From Stramenopiles sp. TOSAG23-3 (lineage: Eukaryota > Sar), in assembly GCA_900128585.1 (NCBI GenBank), contig LT642261.1:1-27435 (forward strand): 27,435 bases of DNA, in the 5' to 3' direction. Positions within the stretch are counted from its first letter, which is position 1; every line of letters starts with the position of its first letter. Below are positions 7,627-15,586 of this stretch, one piece after another. The notes beneath the pieces were generated by a model. That model saw only the letters and a list, made by a program, of their open reading frames with translations. It was not told where the DNA came from and searched no databases. The position numbers and the translations under genes are program-made.

Positions 7627-8979
7627 TCATTTCTTCTTCTTCGTTTTGTTCGTCTGCTGGGTGGTGTCGTCGGACGGCAAGAATTCCTCTTCTGCGGCCA
7701 ATGCTTCGCTATCTATCCCGCCGCTCTTGTACACGGTCATGTTTTTGTCCTTTAGGGTGACTTTGACAAGCTTTTCCCCTTTCACGCTTGGGGTTCGAAA
7801 GTTGCGAAAGGTGGTCGGGTTCATCGGAGAGGCGATCATGCCTTCCAGCTTGTTTGCCGTGGTGTCGCTGATCTTCGTGTAGTCTGGGGAAGTGGTGGGC
7901 GTCCCCAAGTGGACGGTGCTTTGCAGCCTGTTGGGGTGGGAAAATATTTTCAAGTAATTCGCTGACTTAATGAACCCCCTCGTGTTGTGAAGGTCCGACA
8001 AGGCCGCCTCCTTTTCCCCCTTCGTCTTCGTGGGCCAGGCGCCCTTTCCAACCACGCCTGCCTCTGCGGGCAAGGCGCCGACGACGCCGCTCGTTTCTTC
8101 AAGGATCGCGCGTTCGCTTTTTATTTCTGCGTGCTCTTGCACCCCGATGGAATGCGCCGTTTTCTTCTGGATGTCCCGCTTCCACGCTTCCTCTAGGACA
8201 CGCTTGCGCTCCCGCACGGTCCTGACTTCCTCCCCTCGGATCTGCTCCTTCACCTCCTCGACACCCTCGTCTGCTCCTTCGTTCTCCCTCTCCTCCTCTG
8301 GCTTGGAGGCCGGGCGGAGAGCGTCCACCTGCTCCACTTCGAGGCCCTTCCGGGTGTCCTTCTCTTCTTCGACAATGTTGTTGATGTACTTCTTCATGTC
8401 AAATCCAGGGACCTTGGGGGCCTTCTTCCGCGGCTCGACCGGGTTTGCTTTGCTTTTCTTTTCCTTCCTGCTTCCCCCCGTAGGCTTGACGACTTCGGGC
8501 TTCACGTTCCAAGGCGACAGCTTCGTTTTGTTCGATTGGGTCACTTTTACTGGCACCGCGACTCGGGGGGGGACGACCGCAGGGGCGGGCTTTGGCTTCT
8601 CGACGACCGCGGGGACGTACGGGGGCGTTTCTTTTGGGATTTTGCAGACTTTGAACAACCACTTGGAACATCCTCGGTGCAGGAATGGTCCCTTCTGATC
8701 CCCTGAGATGCACTTTCCTTTCACGGCTGGGTGCCCGTCGGCGCAGAACCCGCAGCCCTCGGCCAAGACGCAGGGCGAACAGCTCCCCAAGTGGTCGTAA
8801 AAACATGGGTCGTTCAGTGTCCGGACAACGCTTGGTACATTCTTGGTCGGTTTTTGGGAAGCCTGCGGTGGTGGCGCTGGGCCGTCCGGTTCGCCCGGGC
8901 TGTTCGCCCGTAGCAAGGCACCATTGCAATACCCCGCGGTTAAAAGGGCCAACACCGCAACGGACGAGACGCGGGCCAT
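7627..8979 (-). CDS. Secreted PSI-domain-like protein with long charged tail
   Basis: This is a 450-residue protein. The ATG at 8979 begins a clean signal peptide (MARVSSVAVLALLTAGYCNG). The frame extends to a TTG at 9036, but those extra residues overlap a TATA-like element and precede the signal peptide, so I exclude them. After a Pro-rich linker, residues about 57-113 hold eight cysteines (59, 67, 70, 76, 79, 90, 104, 112) in a PSI-like pattern (CSPCVLAEGCGFC, GKCISG), the small knot found in plexins, semaphorins and integrins. The rest is low-complexity: Pro/Val/Lys-rich to about 195, then Glu/Lys/Arg-rich, probably coiled, then a less biased stretch, ending NKTKKKK. No membrane helix follows the signal peptide, so it is predicted to enter the secretory pathway and be soluble. 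Function is unknown; PSI domains usually position ligand-binding modules, and none is seen here. Confidence 0.8.
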   Translation of the reverse strand: MARVSSVAVLALLTAGYCNGALLRANSPGEPDGPAPPPQASQKPTKNVPSVVRTLNDPCFYDHLGSCSPCVLAEGCGFCADGHPAVKGKCISGDQKGPFLHRGCSKWLFKVCKIPKETPPYVPAVVEKPKPAPAVVPPRVAVPVKVTQSNKTKLSPWNVKPEVVKPTGGSRKEKKSKANPVEPRKKAPKVPGFDMKKYINNIVEEEKDTRKGLEVEQVDALRPASKPEEERENEGADEGVEEVKEQIRGEEVRTVRERKRVLEEAWKRDIQKKTAHSIGVQEHAEIKSERAILEETSGVVGALPAEAGVVGKGAWPTKTKGEKEAALSDLHNTRGFIKSANYLKIFSHPNRLQSTVHLGTPTTSPDYTKISDTTANKLEGMIASPMNPTTFRNFRTPSVKGEKLVKVTLKDKNMTVYKSGGIDSEALAAEEEFLPSDDTTQQTNKTKKKK

Positions 8980-9013
8980 GGGTTGGATAGGGAAGGAGGG
9001 AAGGGGGAAAGGA

Positions 9014-9026
9014 ATGTATATATAAA
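9014..9026 (-). promoter_or_regulatory. TATA-like element of the PSI-domain gene
   Basis: On the minus strand this reads TTTATATATACAT, 35-47 bp upstream of the ATG at 8979. The identical 13-mer lies 55-67 bp upstream of the EF-hand gene (19131-19143). The shared sequence and similar placement suggest a core promoter, with a very short 5' UTR. AT-rich spacers make chance matches possible. Confidence 0.35.
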
Positions 9027-9654
9027 GGTATTCCAACCGCTCTCTTCTTCTTCAAGTTCTATCTTTCTCTCTCTCTGTGTGTGCGTCGCTAATTCCCTTG
9101 AATTGTTCACATTGTAATCGTGGGCCATTCCTTCTTTTCAAATGATCATGAAGTGCCAAGGATAAAGATCATTACTTAAACTAACGTTCCTGGAATCCCT
9201 TTGCATAAACTTCTCTATCACCGTTTAACTTAAGGAACACATGCATCCTAAGAAAATACAATGTGTCCATACTCTACAAGCATAATGAAATTATAAAAAA
9301 AAACATACTAATAACCATAGCATCCTTTATAAAGACTAGTTAAACCCATGCTAAAATGATCATAATCTTCAATGCCTTAACTTTAAATTCTTCCTACTAT
9401 GTTCATGCATTGCTTATGGCTTTAAAACCCTAATATTAACCTCTCCCTCCCTTTTCCATTTCAATTTATTTTCCTGTCTTCCTCATTTTAATTACGTTAA
9501 GTCAAAAACGATTGAACCGTGCGCCTATGGTATTGCATGTATAAAAAGTACGACAGGTGGTATGATTCATGTAGAATAAGATTCAGATGGGATGGTTTGT
9601 TTCTTTGAAGGAGTTACAGAAAATTAAAAAAAAGAGATAAGTGAATTACACACA

Positions 9655-10024
9655 TTAACATAGCAATAGCATAGGAATAGTACATAATTAACATAGAAAT
9701 ACCATAGGAATAAAATACACTTAATATAACAATAGCATAGGAATAAAATACACTTAATATAACAATACCATTGGAATAAAATACACTTAATATAACAATA
9801 GCATAGGAATAAAATACACTTAACATGCAAATAGCATAGGAATAATATACATTTAACATAGCAATAGCATAGGAATAATATCCATTTAACATAGCAATAG
9901 CATAGGGATTGTGTAGCGTTAACATAGGATTAGCATGTGATCATTGTATAGTTAAAGGTGAATAGCATAGGTTTATTATTCAATTAACATTGAATAGCAT
10001 TGGTTTAATATAGCAATAGCATTG
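9655..10024. repeat. 33-bp minisatellite, about 10-11 copies
   Basis: The unit is approximately TTAACATAGCAATAGCATAG followed by GAATAATATACAT. The copies from about 9689 to 9890 are the most alike; copies to the right of 9900 are diverged and vary in length. Because the period is a multiple of three, reading frames stay open across it. The resulting minus-strand ORF (9614-9925) gives an 11-residue repeat (YSYAIVILSVF) that I treat as non-coding. Confidence 0.9.
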
Positions 10025-10287
10025 CGAGTGGGGTGATACCATGATACATCATATCATATTGGGCAATATGATTTTAGTCCAATTTCTTCCAGTGTTTTTT
10101 ATCTCCATTCCGTTTTTCTTGCTTTTCTGTTTTTGTATTATAAACGTATATAACAATGTGGACAATAGTGTTTGATAGAATATAATGTACTGTACATATT
10201 CATATAATATAAAATATGGTTTATTCGTTAAAAATAAAATATAAGAAACAAAAAGGAATTGAAATAGAGACTAAATGCAATGGATCT

Positions 10288-10332
10288 AACGAATGCAACG
10301 TATGCAACGAATGCAACGAATGCAACGAATGG
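10288..10332. repeat. Five copies of a 9-bp repeat (AACGAATGC)
   Basis: AACGAATGC occurs three times exactly, with one AACGTATGC and one AACGAATGG variant, in tandem. It lies in the presumed 5' leader or promoter of the gene starting at 10450. Confidence 0.85.
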
Positions 10333-10449
10333 ATGAAGTCAGCAAGAGGAGAAAGTGGAAATCGTTGCAGATCCAGTGTAGGACAAACAAGTGCTGGGAT
10401 TATTGGACGACTAAACAACCCATTGTGAACTTGATTGTTGACTGCTTTA

Positions 10450-12975
10450 ATGCAAGGCCCGTTCCGTTCACGTTCGCCGAGGTGGTGCGTCGTGTGCGTC
10501 CCACTCCTCCTCGCCGCCTCTTCCCTCCTTCTTGACTTGGTTCGTGCAGACCATCCGGACTCGGACAACCGGGAATGGGGGGTCCACCCACCGTGCTACA
10601 ACGGTACGATGAAGCTGGGGGAAATGAAAAACATGTGCCGGTCGATTCACATGACCACCGATGACAAGGACAACTCCGTGTACGGGTTTGCGACCGCCGG
10701 GGAGTGGCACCATTACCACTTCGTCATCAACGACTTTAAAAAGATCAACCGGCCCTTTGGCTCGAAGGTCCACTTTCAATTGGAGCCGTGCCGGGGGAGC
10801 ATCTTCCTGTACGTCAAACCCGCCATGCTCTTCGAGGGAAAGCCCATGATGCAGATGTTCGAGACCGACCCGTTCGGGGCAACGCCAGGGATGCCGTCCC
10901 GGTTCTGGCCGTTCCCGGACGAGAACACGGCCACCCACCCGCAGGGGCCGGACTGGTACCTAATCGAGGATGGCCAAGAGTACCCGGGGCCCCTCTTCAA
11001 AGTCTACCCGTGGGGGTTCAAAAGCGAGAACGAGGGCGTCATGAACGGGGTCAACACGAAGCTCGTCCACGGGGCGTACTTCATTTCCATCCACGCCCAG
11101 GCCGACACGGACTACCGCCTTGGGATCTACACCATGGACAACGACGCCGACCCGGACCCGAGCCTCACGCTCGAAGAGCTGGATGCCATCAAAGACGCCG
11201 AGGAGAAAGAGCTCGAGGACCGACGGAAGAGTACCGTGCAGGAGAGCATCGTCACGAGTTACGGGCGGTACAGCAAAATTACGTGGCTCCTTCCCCACAA
11301 GAACCTCGTCTTCAGCGGAAACGACGAGTCCAGGCTGTGGGACCTCTCCCAGTTCGACTCCTACCAGCTCTGGTACGCCATGGACTCCAGGACCCACTAC
11401 GAGCCCATCCAGCCCCGCCAGGTCGTCCCCCCGGCGCCACTCGCGGTCGCGATCGAGAACGACGAGATGGACGCCGTGCAAGGGTACTGCTCGTTCAACA
11501 ACTCTGGGAACGCGACGTCCTACCATTGCATCATGGAGACGGAGTGCGGGATCCGGCTGAACGGCCTCCCGTACACGGAAAAGCTGAACAAGAACTGGGA
11601 GGAGAAGGACTACGTGCTGAAGAAGGAAGTCTGCAAGGCCACCCGGGCCGGCCCCGCGTGCACCCTGCAGCCGCTGCACAAGGAGTACATGGGGAAGACA
11701 GAGTGGGTCCGGTACGAGATTCGACGGAACAAGTACAGCAAGGGCGGCGACGTCGGGGCCCCCTGCGGCTTCCCCTTCTACTCCCCGGACGGCTTCGAGC
11801 ACCCCGCCAGCAACTATGGGGAAGAGTACATGTGCAAGCAAGGCCTCAAGTGCGACATCGGCGAGAAAGGCGGGTACGTCTGCCAGAAGAACTACCTCGA
11901 GTTCAAGACCATGTCGGACGAGGAGATCGAAGCCCTGCAGATGTACGTCGTCACCCAGGTCCCACACCACTGCTGGGAGACGGGGGAGCAGTTCTGCATG
12001 AAGGGCTCGAAGCGGTTCGACGCCCCGACCATTCCCGTTCGCCGGATCCTGAAGGTGCACTCCCGGGACCTCGCCAAAGGGAAAATTCTCTTTCAAGTGG
12101 ACGGCGTCAGCAAGCTGTGCAAGACCCTGGAAGAGGCCATGGGAGAGGTCTGGAAGCTGGACGGCATATATGGTGAGACCATCCCGGAAGTTTCGCCGAA
12201 CGACGTCCCAAAGATGAGGAAACGCAGCGACCTTCACATCGTTACGAGGATCGCCGGCTTCCGAGGCAACACGACCGGTATGGCCGCACTCGAGATGCCA
12301 TGCGCGCAGCCCTGGACGTGCTCCATGTTCACGTTTCGCTCGAGAACCCTGGCCATCAACGTCGAGCGGCACAAGTGTTTGGAAGTCAAGGTGAAGAACG
12401 GGATTCCCAAGTGCGTCCGGTTCCACATCGTGCCAGAAGTGTACGTGGCCGCCATGGGGAACACTTCCTTCGACAAGGCAACGTCCGGTGGGAGCGACGA
12501 AGAAATGGCGTGGATCGCGATCGCGATCTGCGGGGGGTTCGGGCTGCTGATCGCCGTCATATGCTTTATGCGCGCCAAAACGGCGATTCGCTTGCACTTG
12601 GCGTACAAACATGCCGCCGAAAATCTCGACGGGATGCCGGACGCTATTAACCCGGAGAAGGAGAAGATAAAGGAGAAGAAAGACAAAGCGGCGGAAGCGC
12701 TCGAGAAGAAGGAGCAAAAGATGTGGGAGAAGCAGAAGAAGGACCGGATAAAGGAGCGCGCCAGAAAGGCGAGAGAAATGGAGAAGAAACTCAAAAAGAT
12801 GGAGAAAGAGCAGCGGAAAGAGTTGGCGAAACAAAAGAAGCAGAGAGATAAGGAGGCCAAGAAAGCGAGTAAAGCGTTGAAGAAACAAACGAAAGATGCA
12901 ACAAAGCACGCGAAAGACAGGGCGCATCAAAAACAGAAAGAGATAGAAAATGTTGGGTCCCACTTGGAGAGCTGA
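10450..12975 (+). CDS. Type I membrane protein with Cys-rich ectodomain and Lys/Glu-rich cytosolic tail
   Basis: This is an 841-residue protein. The ORF extends to a TTG at 10435, but the ATG at 10450 starts a good signal peptide (WCVVCVPLLLAASSLLLDLVRA). Residues about 75-240 look like a beta-sandwich of the PPC (pre-peptidase C-terminal) kind: WHHYHFVI, SIFLYVKP, GAYFISIHA, TDYRLGIYT. A middle region with many Cys follows, including a compact knot at about 435-480 (APCGFPFY, YMCKQGLKC, YVCQ). One transmembrane helix spans 686-708 (WIAIAICGGFGLLIAVICFM). The cytosolic tail, about 709-841, is highly charged and should be a long helix or coiled coil (EKKLKKMEKEQRKELAKQKK). Codon use is strongly GC-biased, producing a 667-codon shadow ORF on the other strand. 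I do not recognise a family. A surface receptor or adhesion protein tethered to the cytoskeleton is a guess from architecture. Confidence 0.85.
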   Translation: MQGPFRSRSPRWCVVCVPLLLAASSLLLDLVRADHPDSDNREWGVHPPCYNGTMKLGEMKNMCRSIHMTTDDKDNSVYGFATAGEWHHYHFVINDFKKINRPFGSKVHFQLEPCRGSIFLYVKPAMLFEGKPMMQMFETDPFGATPGMPSRFWPFPDENTATHPQGPDWYLIEDGQEYPGPLFKVYPWGFKSENEGVMNGVNTKLVHGAYFISIHAQADTDYRLGIYTMDNDADPDPSLTLEELDAIKDAEEKELEDRRKSTVQESIVTSYGRYSKITWLLPHKNLVFSGNDESRLWDLSQFDSYQLWYAMDSRTHYEPIQPRQVVPPAPLAVAIENDEMDAVQGYCSFNNSGNATSYHCIMETECGIRLNGLPYTEKLNKNWEEKDYVLKKEVCKATRAGPACTLQPLHKEYMGKTEWVRYEIRRNKYSKGGDVGAPCGFPFYSPDGFEHPASNYGEEYMCKQGLKCDIGEKGGYVCQKNYLEFKTMSDEEIEALQMYVVTQVPHHCWETGEQFCMKGSKRFDAPTIPVRRILKVHSRDLAKGKILFQVDGVSKLCKTLEEAMGEVWKLDGIYGETIPEVSPNDVPKMRKRSDLHIVTRIAGFRGNTTGMAALEMPCAQPWTCSMFTFRSRTLAINVERHKCLEVKVKNGIPKCVRFHIVPEVYVAAMGNTSFDKATSGGSDEEMAWIAIAICGGFGLLIAVICFMRAKTAIRLHLAYKHAAENLDGMPDAINPEKEKIKEKKDKAAEALEKKEQKMWEKQKKDRIKERARKAREMEKKLKKMEKEQRKELAKQKKQRDKEAKKASKALKKQTKDATKHAKDRAHQKQKEIENVGSHLES

Positions 12976-13382
12976 GAGAGGAGGAGGAAGATTTTTGTTG
13001 AAATTGAATTATCATCATAGCTCTCTCTAAAAGAAATCAGATTTATTTTTAAAATTAAATTAAAATTAATAATATTTAAAAACAAGAAAATTGGCTGTTA
13101 TTTAAGTAATTAAATTTAGCTTCGTCCAATAATATTTATACTTTTATTTAAAAAACCAAAGAGGGTAAAAATCATTAAAAAGAGTGTATCAAAGTAAAAA
13201 AATGAGAGTCTTAAGCATACTACATTCATTAAATTTTTTTTTCAAAGAAGTAAACAAGCACCACAGACACCGTTTTAACTTTCTGGGTTAATAAAAGACC
13301 ACCGGCTGAAATATCTCTCGATCATTCAGGATATGAAATATTAATTTACTTTATTTTCGTGTTAAAAAGGATAAAAATAATC
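12976..13382. other. Convergent AT-rich spacer
   Basis: These 407 bp lie between two genes ending towards each other (plus-strand stop at 12975, minus-strand stop at 13383). It is almost entirely A/T with many short AATT/TTAAA runs, and AATAAAAG occurs near 13290. It must hold both 3' UTRs. I see no RNA gene or ORF in it. Confidence 0.5.
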
Positions 13383-14933
13383 TCACCGGCGCGCTACCTT
13401 GCAAGAGAACCCTCCTTTCATTGGCGCAACGATCGTTTGGACGTACGAGCCATCGTGCTGTGTGACGGGGGTGAACTCGTACCGGGGCAGGAGTATCCCA
13501 AGAATCAGCTGCATCTCCAGGTACGCCAGTGGCCTTCCCAAACATAGCCGAGGACCAGCGTTGAAAATGGCATGTTTGTAATCGGACACCGCGGTCGGTT
13601 TGAACAAGCTGGCGGCTTTGCCGGAACCTTCCTTCTTCGCAACCCATCGCGAGGCGTCGAATTTCAAGGGATCCTTCCAGATGTTTGGGTTTCGGCCCAT
13701 AATGTACGGGCTGTAAAACACGCACATCCCTTTCTCCACGACCGTGCCGTCGGGGAACACATCGTCTTCCACGCAAAACTTTACGTCCTTGGCGACCGAC
13801 GGGTGCAGCCGCAGCCCCTCGCTAAGGACGGCTTTCAAATACGTAAGCTTCCCGTTTATTTGTTCGAACGCGTCTTTGCTGTCCATCTCCTCCAGCGGTG
13901 TGTCTTTCCCGGTCGCCTCGACAATGCTTCGCACCGTCTTGTCCAACTCGTCCGGGCGCTGCAACAGTTCGAACATGGTCCATGACAGGGCCGCCGCGGT
14001 AGTGTCTCTCCCCGCAATGATGAAGTTGAGGACGACGTCCGTCAGCTCCTTGTTAGTGATTTCTTGGTCTCGTTTTATTGCCCCCTCCAAGAACCGGCTG
14101 ATCAGATCGGGGCCCAATGCTTTCCCGCCACCATCGGCCGCGTCCCGCCGCTTGGCGTTGATGACTGACGCGGCAAAGGTCTTTACGACCTTCTTCGATC
14201 GTCGAACCTTCCGCTCGTCCTCCGTCAACTGAAACATCTTCTCAAGCTTCCAGAGCGGACGGGCGAACCGATTTTGACAAATCAACTGGCAGTTGTCGAA
14301 CGCAACGGTGAAAGGGTGACTCTTTTCTTGCGAGTTGAACTCTACCCCGAACGCTATTTTTGCAAACACGTCCATGGTAAACGCATAAAAGCATTGTTGG
14401 AGGTCCACGGGCTCCCCGCTCTTGCAGTGCGCGTCCAGCTTCGTTATCAGCTTCTTCGCCTCGGTCAGCGCAGTGTCCGTGCCGTACTCAAGCAGGCGCT
14501 TGGAAAACATCCCCGCCGCGACTTTCCGGTGGAATTTCCAAAGCTCGTTGTCGCTCGTGAATATCCCATTCCCGAGCAATTCGTTCAACGTGGCCGTCAG
14601 CACGTCGGTTTTCTCGTACCGTTTGAACTTGTCCTTCAGCAAGTGCTGGACGTTTTCTGGGCTGCTGATAACGACTCCTGCGCCGTAGCCGGAGAAACTG
14701 CCCAAACGGGGCGCGCTGACTCCCCACGTCTTCCACTTGAACAGCTTCGTTTTCTCCAGCAGCCAGTCTTGCAGAATGTCCCAGTTTTTGTCCAGTTCGG
14801 TGAAGTTGCCCATGAAGAACTCCGTGGGGGGCTGCGGGGTCTTTCCTGGAAGCTTTGGGGCAGCAAGGAAGAAGTACATACAGAACAGCAGGAACACCAC
14901 CCCCCCAGGCACCAAAACCATTAGTGATAGCAT
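13383..14933 (-). CDS. Cytochrome P450, CYP86/CYP4-clan-like
   Basis: This 516-residue protein has an N-terminal membrane anchor (MVLVPGGVVFLLFCMYFFLA) and a Pro-rich hinge (PKLPGKTPQPP), so it should sit on the ER facing the cytosol. The I-helix oxygen-activation motif is AGRDTT (307-312), the K-helix ExxR is EGLR (372-375), and the haem loop is FNAGPRLCLG with Cys464 as axial ligand. PYIMGRNPNIW and the haem loop are typical of CYP86/CYP704/CYP94-type fatty-acid hydroxylases of the CYP4/CYP86 clan. Omega-hydroxylation of fatty acids is therefore the best guess, not proven. An in-frame upstream ATG at 15059 would add 42 residues and a second hydrophobic stretch. I prefer 14933 because it gives the usual P450 length and anchor. 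All key residues are present, so it should be active. Confidence 0.95.
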   Translation of the reverse strand: MLSLMVLVPGGVVFLLFCMYFFLAAPKLPGKTPQPPTEFFMGNFTELDKNWDILQDWLLEKTKLFKWKTWGVSAPRLGSFSGYGAGVVISSPENVQHLLKDKFKRYEKTDVLTATLNELLGNGIFTSDNELWKFHRKVAAGMFSKRLLEYGTDTALTEAKKLITKLDAHCKSGEPVDLQQCFYAFTMDVFAKIAFGVEFNSQEKSHPFTVAFDNCQLICQNRFARPLWKLEKMFQLTEDERKVRRSKKVVKTFAASVINAKRRDAADGGGKALGPDLISRFLEGAIKRDQEITNKELTDVVLNFIIAGRDTTAAALSWTMFELLQRPDELDKTVRSIVEATGKDTPLEEMDSKDAFEQINGKLTYLKAVLSEGLRLHPSVAKDVKFCVEDDVFPDGTVVEKGMCVFYSPYIMGRNPNIWKDPLKFDASRWVAKKEGSGKAASLFKPTAVSDYKHAIFNAGPRLCLGRPLAYLEMQLILGILLPRYEFTPVTQHDGSYVQTIVAPMKGGFSCKVARR

Positions 14934-15184
14934 GGTGGTGTGGTCTATAACGGTACAAACGTCGAGAGAGAACAAAATGTATGAAGTAGATGCAAAAAGG
15001 ATAGGCCACGAACAGAAATATAAAGCAAAGAAATAGGAAAAATTTACACTCCTAAACATATGCAAGTATCAATCTACCAATCTATCAAATTCTATCTAAT
15101 CTTTATCTATAATAGCCCCTAACCCTATTAACTAATATTATTATCTCACTCCTCTCACACACTCATCATCACATCGCGAAGGAA

Positions 15185-15258
<74 letters not shown>

Positions 15259-15586
15259 AGAAGAACATCGTTCTGACAACGCCCTATTTTTAACCCTCAT
15301 TCAAAAAATAAAATAAATAATAATAAAAAAAATTCAAATTTCAAAATAATAAATAAAATAATAATAATATTATATTAATGATGTTTCTTCTGCTCCATAA
15401 TTAAATGTTTTGTCCCGTGTCATGCATCATGTGTGATTGATGATAATGATGGAGGAAGAAAGTGGAAAGCAATGTTTTTTCGGTGATTGATTGCGCCTCT
15501 GTTTCTGCTATAGTGTTCAAGTAAAAAATAATAATAATTTGTTTTCGGCTAACTAGGTACCTACCTCCAGTCGAGCAGCAGCACGA
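14934..15586. other. Divergent spacer between P450 and APC8 genes
   Basis: This 653-bp AT-rich spacer holds both promoters. It contains the (GAAA)n microsatellite at 15181-15265 and an A/T-only stretch at about 15305-15380. A TTTATAT-type element on the minus strand lies about 85 bp upstream of the P450 ATG (near 15018-15025). Confidence 0.5.
15181..15265. repeat. (GAAA)n microsatellite
   Basis: About 18 near-perfect GAAA units form an uninterrupted purine run of roughly 85 bp, opening with GGAAGGAA and ending GAAGAAGAA. It lies about 250 bp upstream of the P450 start and 320 bp upstream of APC8. Confidence 0.95.

Larger units (their letters stand above)
8980..10449. other. 1.5-kb divergent spacer
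   Basis: This AT-rich DNA separates the start of the PSI gene (minus) from the start of the type I membrane protein gene (plus), so it holds both promoters. Near 9060-9085 there is a CT-rich then GT-rich stretch. From about 9130 to 9650 I see nothing recognisable. A 33-bp minisatellite (9655-10024) and a 9-bp repeat (10288-10332) follow. A TATA-like TATAATATAAAATA lies near 10204-10217, about 235 bp before the plus-strand ATG. Confidence 0.6.

Noticed and set aside
9614-9925. A 103-codon minus-strand hydrophobic ORF
   Set aside because: It translates the 33-bp minisatellite; the frame stays open only because the period is a multiple of three.
10216-10428. A 70-codon plus-strand ORF with repeated Asn-Glu-Cys
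   Set aside because: It translates the 9-bp repeat just upstream of a gene with a better start, and has no other protein-like content.
10960-12963. A 667-codon ORF on the minus strand
   Set aside because: It lies wholly inside the plus-strand type I membrane protein gene. That gene has a signal peptide, ordered cysteines and a membrane helix, while the minus frame is a by-product of its GC-biased codons and Lys-rich tail.
14934-15059. N-terminal extension of the P450 to the ATG at 15059
   Set aside because: It would add a second hydrophobic stretch of 42 residues before a complete P450 anchor. The DNA there looks AT-rich like the spacer, and the ATG at 14933 gives the normal length.
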